Origin: Chionis minor
Taxonomy: Eukaryota > Chordata > Aves > Charadriiformes > Chionididae
Assembly (NCBI GenBank): GCA_013398295.1
Contig: VZSF01001376.1
Span: 91,219-155,218 of the forward strand
DNA: 64,000 nucleotides
Direction: 5' to 3'
Position numbers and translations under genes: made by a program. The notes under the pieces were generated by a model. The model was not told the DNA's origin. It worked only from the letters and a program-made list of their open reading frames with translations, and ran no database searches. Positions 50,887 to 63,210 of the stretch are shown here, one piece after another. Within the stretch, counting starts at the first letter, position 1, and every line of letters begins with the position of its first letter.

Positions 50887-53800
50887 GAAAAACCTTGTCT
50901 ACGGCAACCGCTACAAAACCTAAAACTTAGCACATACAAAAGTCGATGCTAGTGGAGAGTGCTGCAGTTTCAGGGATGCGTGCTGAAAGTGTGATGCATT
51001 TTTACCTTTGAGAATATTTTACCATAGTCTGTCTTTGTCACATTTCTTTGTTGCTCTTCTACCGATTTAACTGGGGAACACCACTTGCAGATTTTTAACA
51101 GCGATGTTTAATTGCTGGGATACCTTTATCTAGACACTTTTCAACATCTGAGGACTTACACCCAAGATTGTTGCTTATTTAGGAGAAGTTATGGCTTAGA
51201 TGGAAGCTCTGACTTTGAGGCAAAGCCTATTGGTTGGGTGGTTTTGGTCTCTATTGTGCTTACTCTTAGATTAGATTATTTTAGTAGTCTTTTCGTAAAT
51301 GTGAATCAGCTTTTTCCATGAATAACTCTGCCATTGACAGATATTTGAAAGGTGGTTATAGGTTATTTTTTTTCTTTAAGAAGTATTTAGTTTGGGTAAT
51401 ATCTTCAGAAACAAAAAAAGAGAAAATTCCATTGTATTAAGTATTTTCATTTCAGAAGAGAAAATTGTGTGGGACTTTTGCAAAACAAAATGATTACTGA
51501 TACATGGAACACTTTTTGTGTTTGTACACTCCTTACAGGTTTAAGGAAATGAAATTCATTCACGTTTGCCATATCATGTGCTTAATCCCATAGAGTTCAA
51601 AGTCTTGTTTTACACTTCAGCACTGGGAATCGGGATTTCCCAACACAATGCGGTCACAAAAAATGAATTAGCACTGACGCAGAGCTCATGACCTCCTTGG
51701 CGCCAAGGGGCTACATTTAGCCAATTTCCTGCAAGGATATAGTTCAAGGAAAGTTTCTCACCGTTGCCTAATGTAATTTATATGATCACATTTACTTTTT
51801 CTTTTAACTTTTATAGGAGTGACTTTTAAAAAAAAAAAATCCATTTTAATAGTTACTTCAATTCCATTCCCTCGTTGAAAATAAGATTTCATTCCATTGC
51901 CTTTGTATCTGCCTTGTTTGACTGTTAAGTCCCACGTTTTGTTATTTCAGCAGACTTCAAACGTGTAATAAATAAATTTCCACTGGGTTGGCACTTCCTT
52001 TTTGCTTCCTGATGTAGGGATTGATTGTTCTTTGCAAGTCTCTCGGGATTTTTATGAGCTTTCTCAGAATGACTGACTTGACCACAAATTCAACCATCAT
52101 AATTTTCAGAAACCGTTCACACAGAAAAGCCAATAGAGGCAATTTTTAGAACAATAGCAACTGCTGCATATTGTATGAGATCAAATGCCTTCTCAGGTGT
52201 AACAGGAGACAGAAACAATGGTGGCATTGACTCAAAATATTGTTAGCCATGGGATTAGAGTCAGTCGCAGGGAAAGTTGTTAATATGAAAAGTTGTACAA
52301 GAGAATATTCTTAGAATAGGGATTTCTCACAAGGGGTGTCTGCATATGCGTAAAAATAGTAATGTGGTTGCTTAGACCACAATTTGGAACCTTAGTCAAG
52401 TGCTATGGAGATAAAAGAATGTTCAAACTACTTACTGAAACCATCTGAGGGTAAGAACATAGTAAAATTTTAGTCATAAATCCAAATTAACTAAATAATG
52501 TAATTGAATAATTAAATATCTCAAACTGAAAAAAAGAAAAAGAAGAAAAGAAACTAAAGCATTAAAAATGGTTAATTGAGAAAGCAAAAGTTTGAGGTTC
52601 AGTTCGGGTGGCGATGGATGGATGGGTGGGTGGGTGGATGGATATCCAGTGGCATTTTAGACATCCAAGTGAATCCTGGTCTCCTGTAGGCCTTGCATTT
52701 CCACCTCTGACACGCATGTGTCAGATATGCTTGGTGTCTAAAATGGCAAGAAATACCTATGTTTGGTCTCAGAAAGCACCTTCTTATATTCTACCAACTA
52801 TTCAATTGTATTAGTGTAGGCATATATCATAGATTTGTTTAACTGGTCAGTAATAAAATATTGTCTCTTATTTAATGAAACAGGATTAACAAAATCATTT
52901 CTTCTTGATAGTTCAACAGAGTTGCCAATGATCTGAGATTTAATTTATCCTTCTTTCTTAAGTCCTTTTGGCTACAGCTAGGTATAATTTCTCTTCTATG
53001 CCAAACTGTAAAACATATGGGAAGGTGTCTGTGTCCAATGAAGAAACTTTGAAGAGAAAAAAGTGATGGTCATGAAACTCAATATTTTTTGTAACAAAAA
53101 ATACTTAAAGAAATTCAAATGTTTCACATTCTGTTAAACTGTTGCTCATCATCTGTCTTTGCTGGAGAGATAATTTCTCTAAAAACAGATTTGAGCTATG
53201 ATTCTGGTGCTTTGTCTACAAAAGGGTTTCAGTTTTAGACGGAAGCAAGTTTTGTACTTGAGTCTGATAGATTGGCCCCTCTTCCTGTTGTCCTCTTGCG
53301 ATAATGTAGGACAGGGAAAAAAGTCATTATTCATAAAACATAAAAAGACAAGCTGACTTTACCTGATAATACCAAAACTTGTCTGTAGAGTCAGTGGACT
53401 CAGTATTCTAGAGTGGAACAGTGAAAATGAATAAGTTCTGTAATATCACATAACCACGTTTTTGGCTGTGTGATTTGCATTTCCTATGAAATTTCAGAAA
53501 TGCTTTAAACACTTAGAAGGTTTCTCTGGAGCCAGCTTGGCACATACCCGGGTTGGACTGTTATTGCCCTTTCACATCGTATTGGCAGATTTTTTGAGGA
53601 GTCAATGTTTGCCAATACTATGAAGCAGAAAATGAGATCGCGCCATTATTTCCTATTCCAAATACAGGGTAAAACCAGATCAAGTATTTAAACAGTAATT
53701 GTTGGAAAATATGTTTTGCAATGGTGAATGATGCATAATTAGCATTTCTGGACTTCCTATTAAAAATATTTCTGGAAAGCATTTTAAATGGTGCAGAAAT

Positions 53801-55003
53801 GTGTCAAATATGTATTTAATTTATACTTTTTAAAAAAGGGATTTTGTATCATGAACACACAATATTTAATAGTCTGGTTTTTATTCTCAAATAGAAGGGT
53901 TATTATCATTATGTTATGTATTCCATATGGATTAGAAGCTGAGTGGTCATTCTACAGGTATGGAATGCATAGTGTATTTTCCATGCCAAGCAGTGTAACT
54001 CCTGTTAGAAGGAGTAACAAAATAAATCTGTAATCTCTGTTTATTAATTCCTAATTTGTATTTGAATCAATTCTTGTTGGAGTGGTCCGTTTGGGAGTCT
54101 TGGGTCAAGGAAAGCTGTCGTGCCCTTAACTGAGGGTGTGAACGTCCCTAGCAGGAGGCGGTGGCAGAGGCTGCACAAGGCTGAGGTGACCCTTGGTGCA
54201 GGTCTGGACCTGCTGCCCTGGGGCAAAGGAGGACCAGTTGTCCCCTCCAGCTTCTGCATCACCTACAGGGCTCTGGCTTCTCTCGGCTCCTTCGGGAACC
54301 GGGCGACGTAGGGCTGATGGCGATGTGAAGATTTGGGTATGTGACTCATGGATTAGTGTGTTGCATTTGAAATATTAAGATGTAGACTTCCTTTGCTCAA
54401 ATGTTAAAAAAATGCCGTTGGCATGGTCATTCACTTGGGAATAGGTGGTTACTTGACTGCTGTGCTAATGTTCTGCTAATGAACGGAGTATAATTTTCCT
54501 ACGTTCCTCCTGCAGAAAAAAATGCCGAGGGCTTTGATCCAAAGTAATCATGTTTCCTGTTTTCATCCACCAGTTGCACAGTTTTACCATGTTGTGTGGA
54601 AAGACGGCTGGAATTATATATCCTGCACAAGCACCTACTATACAAGTTTGTACTTGGGAAGTAAATGAGCTCAGAAACATTTGTGCAGACTGCCATTTGC
54701 TGAAGAGAACTGAAACTACTTATTAATTTGTCAATGTATCTATGTTCTATATAACCAAGATAATTCAGCCATTTTTATGAGAATTTTATGCCCAATGGCA
54801 GAACTTTCAGTCTTCCGTTGTGACTAATGTGCAACTGGTACCTACAATGAAATTGGAAATTCAGCAGAGCACCTTTTCTCATCTAGCTGGACAAATTTAG
54901 AAATTTGCTATTAGGAGAACAGAACTGAGAGTTTGATGACTCAGTAAGTAATTCAAAGTGAGAGAAGCTGTATGTAGAGTAGTATGAAGATACTACTTCT
55001 GTA
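50887..55003. other. Unique AT-rich non-coding stretch
   Basis: No gene is supportable. A short GGAT/GGGT tetranucleotide tract lies at about 52613-52642, and an A10-like run lies near 51831. The remaining sequence is AT-rich with open frames of at most about 81 codons and no recognisable domains. Confidence 0.55.
52613..52642. repeat. GGAT/GGGT tetranucleotide tract
   Basis: A short imperfect tetranucleotide microsatellite, reading GATGGATGGATGGGTGGGTG and then GGTGGATGGATA. It has drifted between GGAT and GGGT units. Confidence 0.8.
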
Positions 55004-55064
55004 TCCAGAGCTGACACAGTATTCCAGGTGAGACCCCACCTGGAATACTGTGTCCAGCTCTGGA
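55004..55064. repeat. Inverted repeat at the CR1 5' junction
   Basis: The left arm (55004-55030) and right arm (55037-55064) are reverse complements over 27 bases with a single 1-base bulge. The inner 16 bp (CACAGTATTCCAGGTG at 55015-55030 against 55037-55052) are perfect. The spacer is AGACCC. The right arm is native CR1 sequence, and the left arm is its inverted duplicate abutting unique DNA. Confidence 0.93.
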
Positions 55065-55554
55065 ATCCCCAGCATAAGAAACACATGGACCTGCTGGACC
55101 AAGTGCAGAGGAGGCTGCGAAGATGCTGGGAGGGCTGGAGCCCCTCTGCTGGGAGGACAGGCTGGGAGAGCCGGGGGGGTTCAGCCGGGAGAAGAGAAGG
55201 CTCCGGGGAGACCTTCCAGCCCCTGCCAGTGTCTGAAAGGGGCTCCAGGAAAGCTGGGCAGGGACTTTTTTCAAGGGCATGTAGTGACAGGACAATGGAT
55301 AATGGCCTCGAACTGGAAGAGGGGAGACTTAGATTGGATAGAAGGAAGAAATTCTCTCCTGTGAGGGTGGTGAGCCCCTGGCTGGGGTTGCCCAGAGAAG
55401 CTGTGGCTGCCCCATCCCTGGAGGTTCAAGGCCAGGTTGGACGGGGCTTGGAGCAACCTGGTGTAGTGGGAGGTGTCCCTGCCCAGGGCAGGGGAGTTGG
55501 GACTAGGTGATCTTCAAGGTCCCTTCCAACCTAAACTATTCTATGATTCTAAGA
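55004..55554 (+). mobile_element. CR1 LINE fragment with 5' foldback (type A 3' end)
   Basis: A forward CR1 copy reads from the GGAATACTGTGTCCAGCTC segment to the terminal CTATTCTATGATTCTAAGAT. One frame (55028-55510) starts RPHLEYCVQLWNPQHKKHMD, matching the ORF2 C-terminal region, then slips out of the native frame near 55115. The later words LELEEGRLRLDRRKKFSPVR and LPREAVAAPSLEVQG again follow the element. The first 27 bases (55004-55030) are an inverted copy of the next part of the element itself (55037-55064), giving a snap-back at the truncation point. The central block of about 95 bp is almost identical to the copies at 550-680 and 13410-13505. Confidence 0.94.
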
Positions 55555-58519
55555 TTGATATTTTCATTGTCACAGCCTTTCAAAGAGGAGGTGAGTCCAA
55601 GTAGAGGAGACGCTAAATATCAGTCCTGCAATGTAAATATACGAAGTTGTGAATCACTGAGCTCGATCTTGAGACTGTGCTGCTTTATTAGGCGAGAAAC
55701 TACGTGATGGTCCATTCAGGCCTTCTTCATGACAGCTTGCTGCTGGGGGGGACAGAAGAAGTTGTGGCACACGAGGTTGTGTGCCATGACAGTGGCTGTG
55801 GTGTGATGATGGGCAAAGAGCAAACGGTCCCAGTTTTGGCAGAGGGGAGATTATCTGGAACAGGGATTTGACCAATGACTAAGAGAAAATGGTGGGACAT
55901 AAACCCCTGCACAGTGACTGTGTATAAAATTAAGCACTGAAGCTAAAAGGTGAGAGAAATTTGGAGAGACTTGACATAACATTTTACATAACATTAACCT
56001 CCAGTAATACTACATAGAATATACTGACTTACTAAAAGCTAAACATATAGTTCTCTTACTGGTTATATAATATTGGGCAAATAAATACATCTTCTCTAAA
56101 TCCTTCATACTATGTACTGGGAGGAGATGGTGCATCATGGGAAGAAGGGGGACACACTTGAAAAGGTTTGGGAATTGCTGCAGTCTCAAAGCAATAACCT
56201 CAATCTGATAACCTGAAAATTTAGTACTGGTCTCATTTCTCCACTCAGGGTAAAGTCATCTTTATCATGTTTATTGGAAGGAAATTATTATATTTGGAGA
56301 TACTTTCTGTTCCTGGTAATCTTTTTATTTTTCTATCGGAAATTGTAATTTATCTATCTAACATTCCAAAACAAGTTTTCCCCCAGATTTCTCTTCATTT
56401 TGAAACCGAAATCTCTGATGTTGTTTTACCCTATCTATCGATACGCACATATATTTACACTCCATTTACATATATATATACACACACCCATTTATGCATA
56501 TATCATATCTATAGGGATACATAATATACAAACTTCCTTGGTTATCTAAATACATATTTGGTCTCTTTCTTGGTTATCTAAATATGTACCTGTAGGAATT
56601 TATCAGATATTAGAAAATCTGTTATATTCCATACGTTAAAGGGAATATTAATTTTCCTTTTATTTTGTTTAAACAGTAAGAACATAAAATACAGCAAACT
56701 TTTTGGGGACTACTCAAAATGACACCGTTTTTCAGCCACAGATGGAGAGAGGCATTAAGGATCTTTTTGTTTGACTTGGAGGCAGGTATGTGCATTCCAC
56801 CTGTGAACCATTTCCCATTTAAAGCCTGTCAGAAGCTGAGACCCAGTTCTGTGTGCAGAGTCACTGAAATCATTGATTTCAACCAAAAGCAGTGGGAAGT
56901 TTAGAAAAAAAAAAAAGAAAAGCGCCTTCTTGAGCTACAATTCTGTCACTCTTGTGAGAAGGGGAAAAGATGGTTTTATGATTGATCTGGGCCTGTTATG
57001 CATTATTTTTCTCACTGTCTGTCCTGTCTTTCAACTACAACTGTTCCCCCTTTCTCAAGCACTGGACTGTGATGTGGGTCTTGTTGGATGTGGGTACCTT
57101 CTTGGAGCCGGTTGGGATTGTGTAGGAAACGAGTCAGGCATTTGAGTTAGGCACGGAAGGTAAACTATCCGCAAGGTTTTGCAATAAAGGAAGAACTTTG
57201 CCTTCTCGTCGGATGCGTATCGACGTGGGGTTTTGAGAGTCCATTTGGAAGGATGCACAAACCTAACCGTGCCAGAAAGGCGATGGTTGCTCTGCTCTTG
57301 TGAAGATGCCGGTGTTCCTCACAGAAAGAGTAACTGTGGGGAAAAGAACAGAAGTGGATCAGAGAAGCTGGCCAGAGGTTATATTGTTAATGTTGTAGGG
57401 GATCAGACTATATATAAATTGTATATAACAGACGAGCTAGATATGATTTACAGCGAGACGACCTGTCTCACTGGTGCTGGCTACTAGATCTTAATACCTG
57501 GTCGTGCAGCACTTCAAGCATTTTTAATTCCCATCAAATTTTGCAGTGAAATAGAGGATATGCCTCATTTGTGTCTTGTCGTGGGAATTAGTCTACTGTT
57601 TAGAAAACAGATCAGCCCAATGCTGCTCTGAAAAGGCTTACGCAAGAGCAAAAAGCCACTTCTATTGTTTTTATTTGTCAATGCCCCTGTCATTACATTT
57701 TGTCATTTCTTTTCATTTGTTCAGGGTTTATGAAATATTTGAATAGTACTGGAACCAGGATTTTATTGAGTCATATGAAAACCTTGCCGTGCTCTCTGTC
57801 TCATTTGCAGTTAAGCATCTCTAGAGAATATGTTTAACACTTTATTTTCTATGTTTTATTTTGGTATGAGAGGGAGATTAGACATCTGTTAGGAATGCAC
57901 AATATTGGGCAGAATCTGAAAATAAAATAGGATTAATCAGAATTCCAACTAAAGAAAAATATTAACTTTTGCAGTATTATTTTTTCAAGTGCACTAAGGG
58001 CATATCTGGTGTTCCCATACATATTGTGTCTCAGTAGCTGGAGGGATCCAGCTGAATAATTTTCTCTGCTTATGAAAATGTTTTCTACTCAGCAGATGAC
58101 AATTTAGGTTGATGATTTTTTTCTTTGGTGTAAAGGCAAAATAAGATGTATTCAGTGCAAGTAACCAATAAGCAAAACATAACATTCTCAAAGGGGAAAA
58201 TCATACTTACAGGCCTTTAGAGGTAAGATGGATTGGCTCTCATCAATTCCAGAATACTGGTTTTGACTTTGAAAGAGAATTACATTTTGCTTCATTTCAG
58301 CTAAGATAAATTTGGACACATTAGTGCTAAATATCAATGCACATGAGGAATTTTGAAGATAGGCAAGCGGAACGTGCTACGTGATTGCTGCAACGGTGGC
58401 TTTTTACTGCAAGACAGTATCAAATTAAATAGCTTTCTTGAGCAGATAGCTTCATCAGAAACAATGCAAATAAGACTTAAACTAGATTCATGGGCCATGT
58501 GTAGATCTCTCATATCTTA
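55555..58519. other. Unique AT-rich non-coding stretch
   Basis: No gene is supportable. A TA/CA-rich patch lies at about 56440-56525. An imperfect duplication with period 32 (CTTGGTTATCTAAATA at 56537-56552 and 56569-56584) follows it. An A12-like run lies near 56904. Open frames are at most about 90 codons and unassigned. Confidence 0.55.
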
Positions 58520-58725
58520 CACTTTTTTGACTTTGAGGGTGTTGAGGCACTGGAACAGGTTGCTCAGAGAGGTTGTGGAGGCCCCATCCCTGGAGGTGTT
58601 TAAGGCCAGGCTGGATGTGGCCTTGGGCAACCTGGTCTAGTGGGAGGTGTCCCTGCCTATGGCAGGGGGGTTGGAACTCTATGATCTGCAAGGTCCCTTC
58701 CAACCTAAACCATTCTATGATTCTA
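58520..58725 (+). mobile_element. CR1 LINE fragment with native ORF2 stop (type A 3' end)
   Basis: A forward CR1 copy of about 205 bases. The last ORF2 codons are readable: VLRHWNRLLREVVEAPSLEV, then FKARLDVALGNLV and the native TAG stop ending at 58640. These are followed by the 3' UTR (GGGAGGTGTCCCTGCCTATG, GTCCCTTCCAACCTAAACCA) and TTCTATGATTCTAC. This is the best-preserved native C-terminus in the window. The 5' boundary near CTTTTTTGACTTTGAGGGTG is approximate. Confidence 0.94.
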
Positions 58726-61700
58726 CACAAACTCAGGTTAAGTATTTTTGAAACCCGTTAATAAATTGTGAGCTCCTGTGACTCCAACTCTCCCCTCTTC
58801 CCTGAGAATCCTGTATTTTATTTAGTATTCGAAGTGTGGGATGAGAAGCAAAAAGATCAGAATGGATTTTCAGCCTTTTTCCTCACATCTGGAGAAACAA
58901 ATTAAACATTCATGACCTCGAAACATCCCACCGGGATGACCGGCGTCAACGATATGGTATTGAGGAGAAGCACCGTCAATGTGAGTGTGTCTCATTCTTC
59001 CACATCAAGCACTACAATAAAATGTGCTCTCGCTTTGTATGAGCATGTACAAATCCCTGTGGAAGTTATTTCAAGGAAGCTTCTTTTGTAATATTAGTGG
59101 TAGATACACTGCTCAGTGCTCACCACGCAAGCTGGCCAAGATGTCCACAAAAAGATAGCCATACCACCGAGTCTGGCAGCGGCTGGTGGTAGTTTTCCTG
59201 CAGGGAGTGCAATTAAAAGCAGGACTCACGGGGAGGTCCTCGTGACCTACCAAAGAAGAGAAGGCATTGCTGTACTGATGTCAAATTGGAACGCAGCCTG
59301 ACTTTTGCCCCGAGTTTATACTATGAAATTACTGATAATCTTGAGGATGAATGCTTGACAGACTCTCCAAGTGTATAAATAATGCAGTATTTTGCCTTTT
59401 AGATCCCTGATTTTCCTGGATGGTTTGAAGGAAAAAAAATCAGACTTTTCTTACTGACGTAAGAGGAATTACTACTGTCTTATTCACCTCTTTAATAGAT
59501 TTTTAAATCCGTGACATTTAAGTAAAAATGGTTTTTTGTTCAAAATGTTTTTCTTTTCTACATTCTTTCAGTGGTTATACCTGACTGAAGTTGAAGATGA
59601 AAGCTCAGGAAGTGGAAACGTATTGCTTTCAATGAAGTATATAAAGTATTAAATAATCCTACCAACCTTTAGCATCGTAAACCAAGAAATGCTCTAAAAG
59701 AATCAAATGCAGACCAGGCAAGGCTGAACAAAGCAGGTGGGAATTTAAGTATAAACAAGTTCTAACTGTCTCAGTTTACCCTACAAAGCAATTTAACAGC
59801 AGCAAACACAGAAAAAGATGTGGAGTGTTTTTTGTGCATTGTAGAACAATTGCACCTCACGACAGTACAACTTTCTTAGTCCAAGAAAACAAAACATGTC
59901 ATATCCTCGATAAGGGAAGCATGGCAAAAGTGAGAAAGGGGAATTAGTCACATGAACTAGATGACGAGGATTTATTCTTATACCTGCCAAGTCTCCAGAG
60001 CTACAAACTAATAGCAAGTGACAACATCCAGGACAGCATGGTCCCTTCTCTAACATCTGCTGGCGTGTTACAAGAATGTGATAGTCAATTAAATGGTACT
60101 GGAATCCAGGTCTTCCATCTTAAAATCAACAGCAAGAGTTTAGAACACTATCTATCTTCTCCATTTCTGACCCAAATTTTATTTACTTATTTCATACAAA
60201 GTATAACAACCCAAACAGAAGGGAGTGAGAGAACTTTTTCCATGTATGTTGGGCAAAAAGATGTTGTTAGTACTTTCTGATTTTTACTGGATTTTACTTC
60301 ACAGGGTAAATAGCGATGTCAGCAGTTCACGTATCTTGATGGAGTTTAGGCACATCGTTATGCTGCACTACAGGCATTTGCAGAAGTGCATCTTCAGGTT
60401 AGGGAAACCGACTTTGGAAACTCGCCTCCTAGGAACTGGGGGCAAATGAATGAGGATTTTTAGGATCTAAATTTAGGATTTAGGTACTGCTTACAGTGTT
60501 TAAAAAGCCAATTGTGGATCTAATCCCTTATTTTTCCTGCCTTTGTGTCCTTTGACTTTCCTCTTTACAGATTCTTCAGTGATAAATAAGGAAATTTTAA
60601 GTGCTGTCTCACGAATTTTCGTAAGACTTAATTACTTTTTGGTATAGCATTTCACTGTGTTGCAAACTCCCACAGCAGGAACAATACAGTTGAGACCACA
60701 ATTTGGTCTAAACTGTTTTAGAACTTCCTGAACCTTATATGAAACAGTTTTGCTGTCAGTGGGGGTTGCTTCCAACACACTTAATCTTAATTAACACTTC
60801 ATTTATGGTGGGATGTTTAGTTTTCTCTGTCTTCTTTTTTTCAGTCCTTTTCCATGAGGCCCGCTTTGAGCTTTGCAGTGTTGCTCGCTCTCTTGAAAAG
60901 CTGACAAGAATCCTGGTAGAGACCTGTTGCTTCATTTTGTGTAAAAACCAGTAACAAGAGTTATGGACGATGCTGTCTCAGGCTGCGGAGATCTAACGGC
61001 TTTGTTTACCTCTTTGGTAAATGTAAAGAGTTTTCAAGTGTAATATTCATGGGCGTGTGTAGTTCTTCCCTCCTTGAGCAATCAATGTTTTAGAACAACC
61101 CGTGAAGAACAGGAGTGCTGGCTGACGTTCACCAGGCCTTGCTACTCTGGAGACTGATCTCAGTCTTACAGTGATGCCATTAAAATGAATAATACCATGT
61201 AAATCAGAAGAGACACTCAGTGATGTCAGCCACAAGCTGTCTCCTGCAGACGCCATGAGTTTGACTTGCCTGTAGCTAACCTCTTCTTGATGGTCATCTC
61301 GAAGGCCAAGAGAATTGTTAATGTCTTTAGGCATTTATTTACTTGTGCTTTCCTGAGTGTTGATTTTCCGTCCAGGGAGGCTGAGAAGCCCCTGTCTAAT
61401 CCAGGCGATCTTCAGGCTCAGCTAAGCAGGTCCAAGAAGGTGCCCGGTGTGTAAGTCACAGAAGAAGCCAGGCTCCGGCAGCACGGGTGGCTGCAACCGC
61501 ATCCGCCCCTTGAGAGCACCCCAGGAGAGTGCATGGGTTGAGGAACCCCCACACCCGGTGTCCTGCAGGACCCTGGCTGGTGACAGCGAGAATGGCTGAA
61601 CCAGGACCGCAGGATGTGAAAGGTGAGTTTTCTTCACCTGCTGGTTGTTTACGGGCTTGTTGTCATACTGTTCTTAGAGGTACTAAAACAAAAACAGTTA

Positions 61701-62957
61701 TTTTGGCAGTATTTTTCAAAATAAACAGCAGTTAAAGAATGTAAGATATACTCTCTGTGTGTTTAAAAGAACAACAAGGAGGAACTGGTAAAATGAAACG
61801 TTAAGTGGTAGATCTTCAATAGCCAAAGACTTGCGATTTGTAAAATCTGAATATTGGTAAAGTTAATACGATATAAACCTAATGCAGTAATGTACTGAAT
61901 GAATACACGAACTTTAAACACTTTGATTCTCTAAAGCATAACCTATTACTCAGTATTAATCTGTCAAAAGACTAAACCAGGATTTTTTTATATAGATACT
62001 TGCAGCAATATTAAAGCATCTCATGGCTGCCCTGTCTATTCTTGTAAATAAATATATGAAAGTGCTGTCAGACAGTTTTACAGTTCCCCCACAGATGACA
62101 CTAATATCTACTTAACATGCATTTGAAAACTCACTCTCTTATTTTTGGAAATTACCGTTGATAAATGCTTAAATCTCTACATAAACCATATATTTCTATT
62201 TTTTTCATTAAAGTAAATGTTAGTACTACATCTTCCTCTATTGGTACATGTAACTGCCTTCATTTAGCCTCAGAAAAATATTTCTGTGTTTGCTTTTTTA
62301 AACCTACCTTAATTTCACTTGAGTTTGATTCCAGATAATCTTCCAGGCAGCGTGTCTGCTCAGAGGTTTAGATCTTTTAAATTTTTTTTTCCCGAAAACA
62401 ATACAAGTCCAAGGTATTTTTAGTGCTTCAGTAACAGGTTATTTTGCTGTATTTTAAAATAAGTATGCCTTAAATGGTTTATTAAAAACTGACTGGAGCA
62501 ACTGAAACCAACATAGCATCTACCTTGATGTTAATCCACGGACTGAGTGTTCCGTGGCTCCGGAGCTCCCTGCATCCCAATTACTGGGCAGGGTGCAGGC
62601 TGCTGAAAAGCACAATCATCTAATGAGGGCAACCTCATGAGCTTACAAGCACTCTCTTGTCCTTAAAAATGGTGTTATCCTTCTGGGAAGGATACTGTGA
62701 CCATGCTTCATCTGTCCGCAGAGTGATGCGAAGCAGAGAGGTGGGTACGCCTGCGCTGGGGAAGAGCAGAGACCTCAGGGCTTTTGTGGTGTGTTTGGAA
62801 AGTCTCCTCACCTGCCTTCAAGCTCCACTGCGTGAACGAGACGAGAGTCCAAACTCAGAACTGAGTTCCAAAAGGCTGCGCCGGACATCGTCGGGGACTG
62901 CATGGGTGCCACTGTAGGCTGCAGATACAGTATCCAGCAGAATTCCTTCCAATCCAA
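58726..62957. other. Unique stretch with one candidate exon
   Basis: No complete gene is supportable. The stretch 61370-61625 is locally GC-richer and contains the exon-like segment described separately. The rest is AT-rich with short open frames, for example 61047-61334 on the minus strand (95 codons), that have no recognisable domain. A T-run lies near 62382. Confidence 0.5.
61569..61622 (+). other. Candidate 5' exon with start codon (speculative)
   Basis: CCCGGTGTCCTGCAG is a plausible splice acceptor and is followed by 54 bases ending in AAAG, then GTGAGT, a near-ideal donor. Inside, GCGAGAATGG at 61586-61595 places an ATG (61592) with a purine at -3 and G at +4. The ten codons before the donor read MAEPGPQDVK, plus one base of the next codon. 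The segment could be a first coding exon of a gene whose later exons lie to the right of this window. The upstream sequence from about 61376 is GC-richer and might instead be a single longer first exon. I do not recognise the gene. The open frame continues into the presumed intron, so translation alone cannot support it. Confidence 0.22.
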
Positions 62958-63210
62958 TGGAAGTTCTATCTAAATGTGAGGAACTTCTTTCCTTTGAGGG
63001 TGGCAGAGCCCTGGCACAGGCTGCCCAGAGAGGTGGTGGAGTCTCCAACTCTGGAGACATTCCCAACCCGCCTGGACGCCATCCTGTGCCCCCTGCTGTA
63101 GGTGGAGCTGCTCTGGCAGGGTGGTTGGACCAGATGATCTCCAGAGGGCCCTGCCAACCTCGGGGAAGGTTGATGATTGGTTTGTGATGATGAAGGTTTG
63201 TGATTCTGTA
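62958..63210 (+). mobile_element. CR1 LINE fragment, 5'-truncated (type B 3' end)
   Basis: A forward CR1 copy of about 250 bases shares with the copy at 42208-42888 the blocks GTGGTGGAGTCTCCAACTCT, CGCCATCCTGTGCCCCCTGC and GGACCAGATGATCTCCAGAG. The conserved ALAQAAQRG / RLPREVVE-type coding segment and the FFPLRVAEPW-equivalent are present in broken frames. The 3' terminus is rearranged: after GCCAACCTCGGGGAAGG come TTGATGATTGGTTTGTGATG and then TGATTCTGTAAC in place of a clean terminal repeat. Confidence 0.92.

Noticed and set aside
61592..61622. The MAEP start as a possible tau (MAPT) first exon
   Set aside because: Only the first four residues recall tau. The following residues and the exon length do not match what is known of that family.
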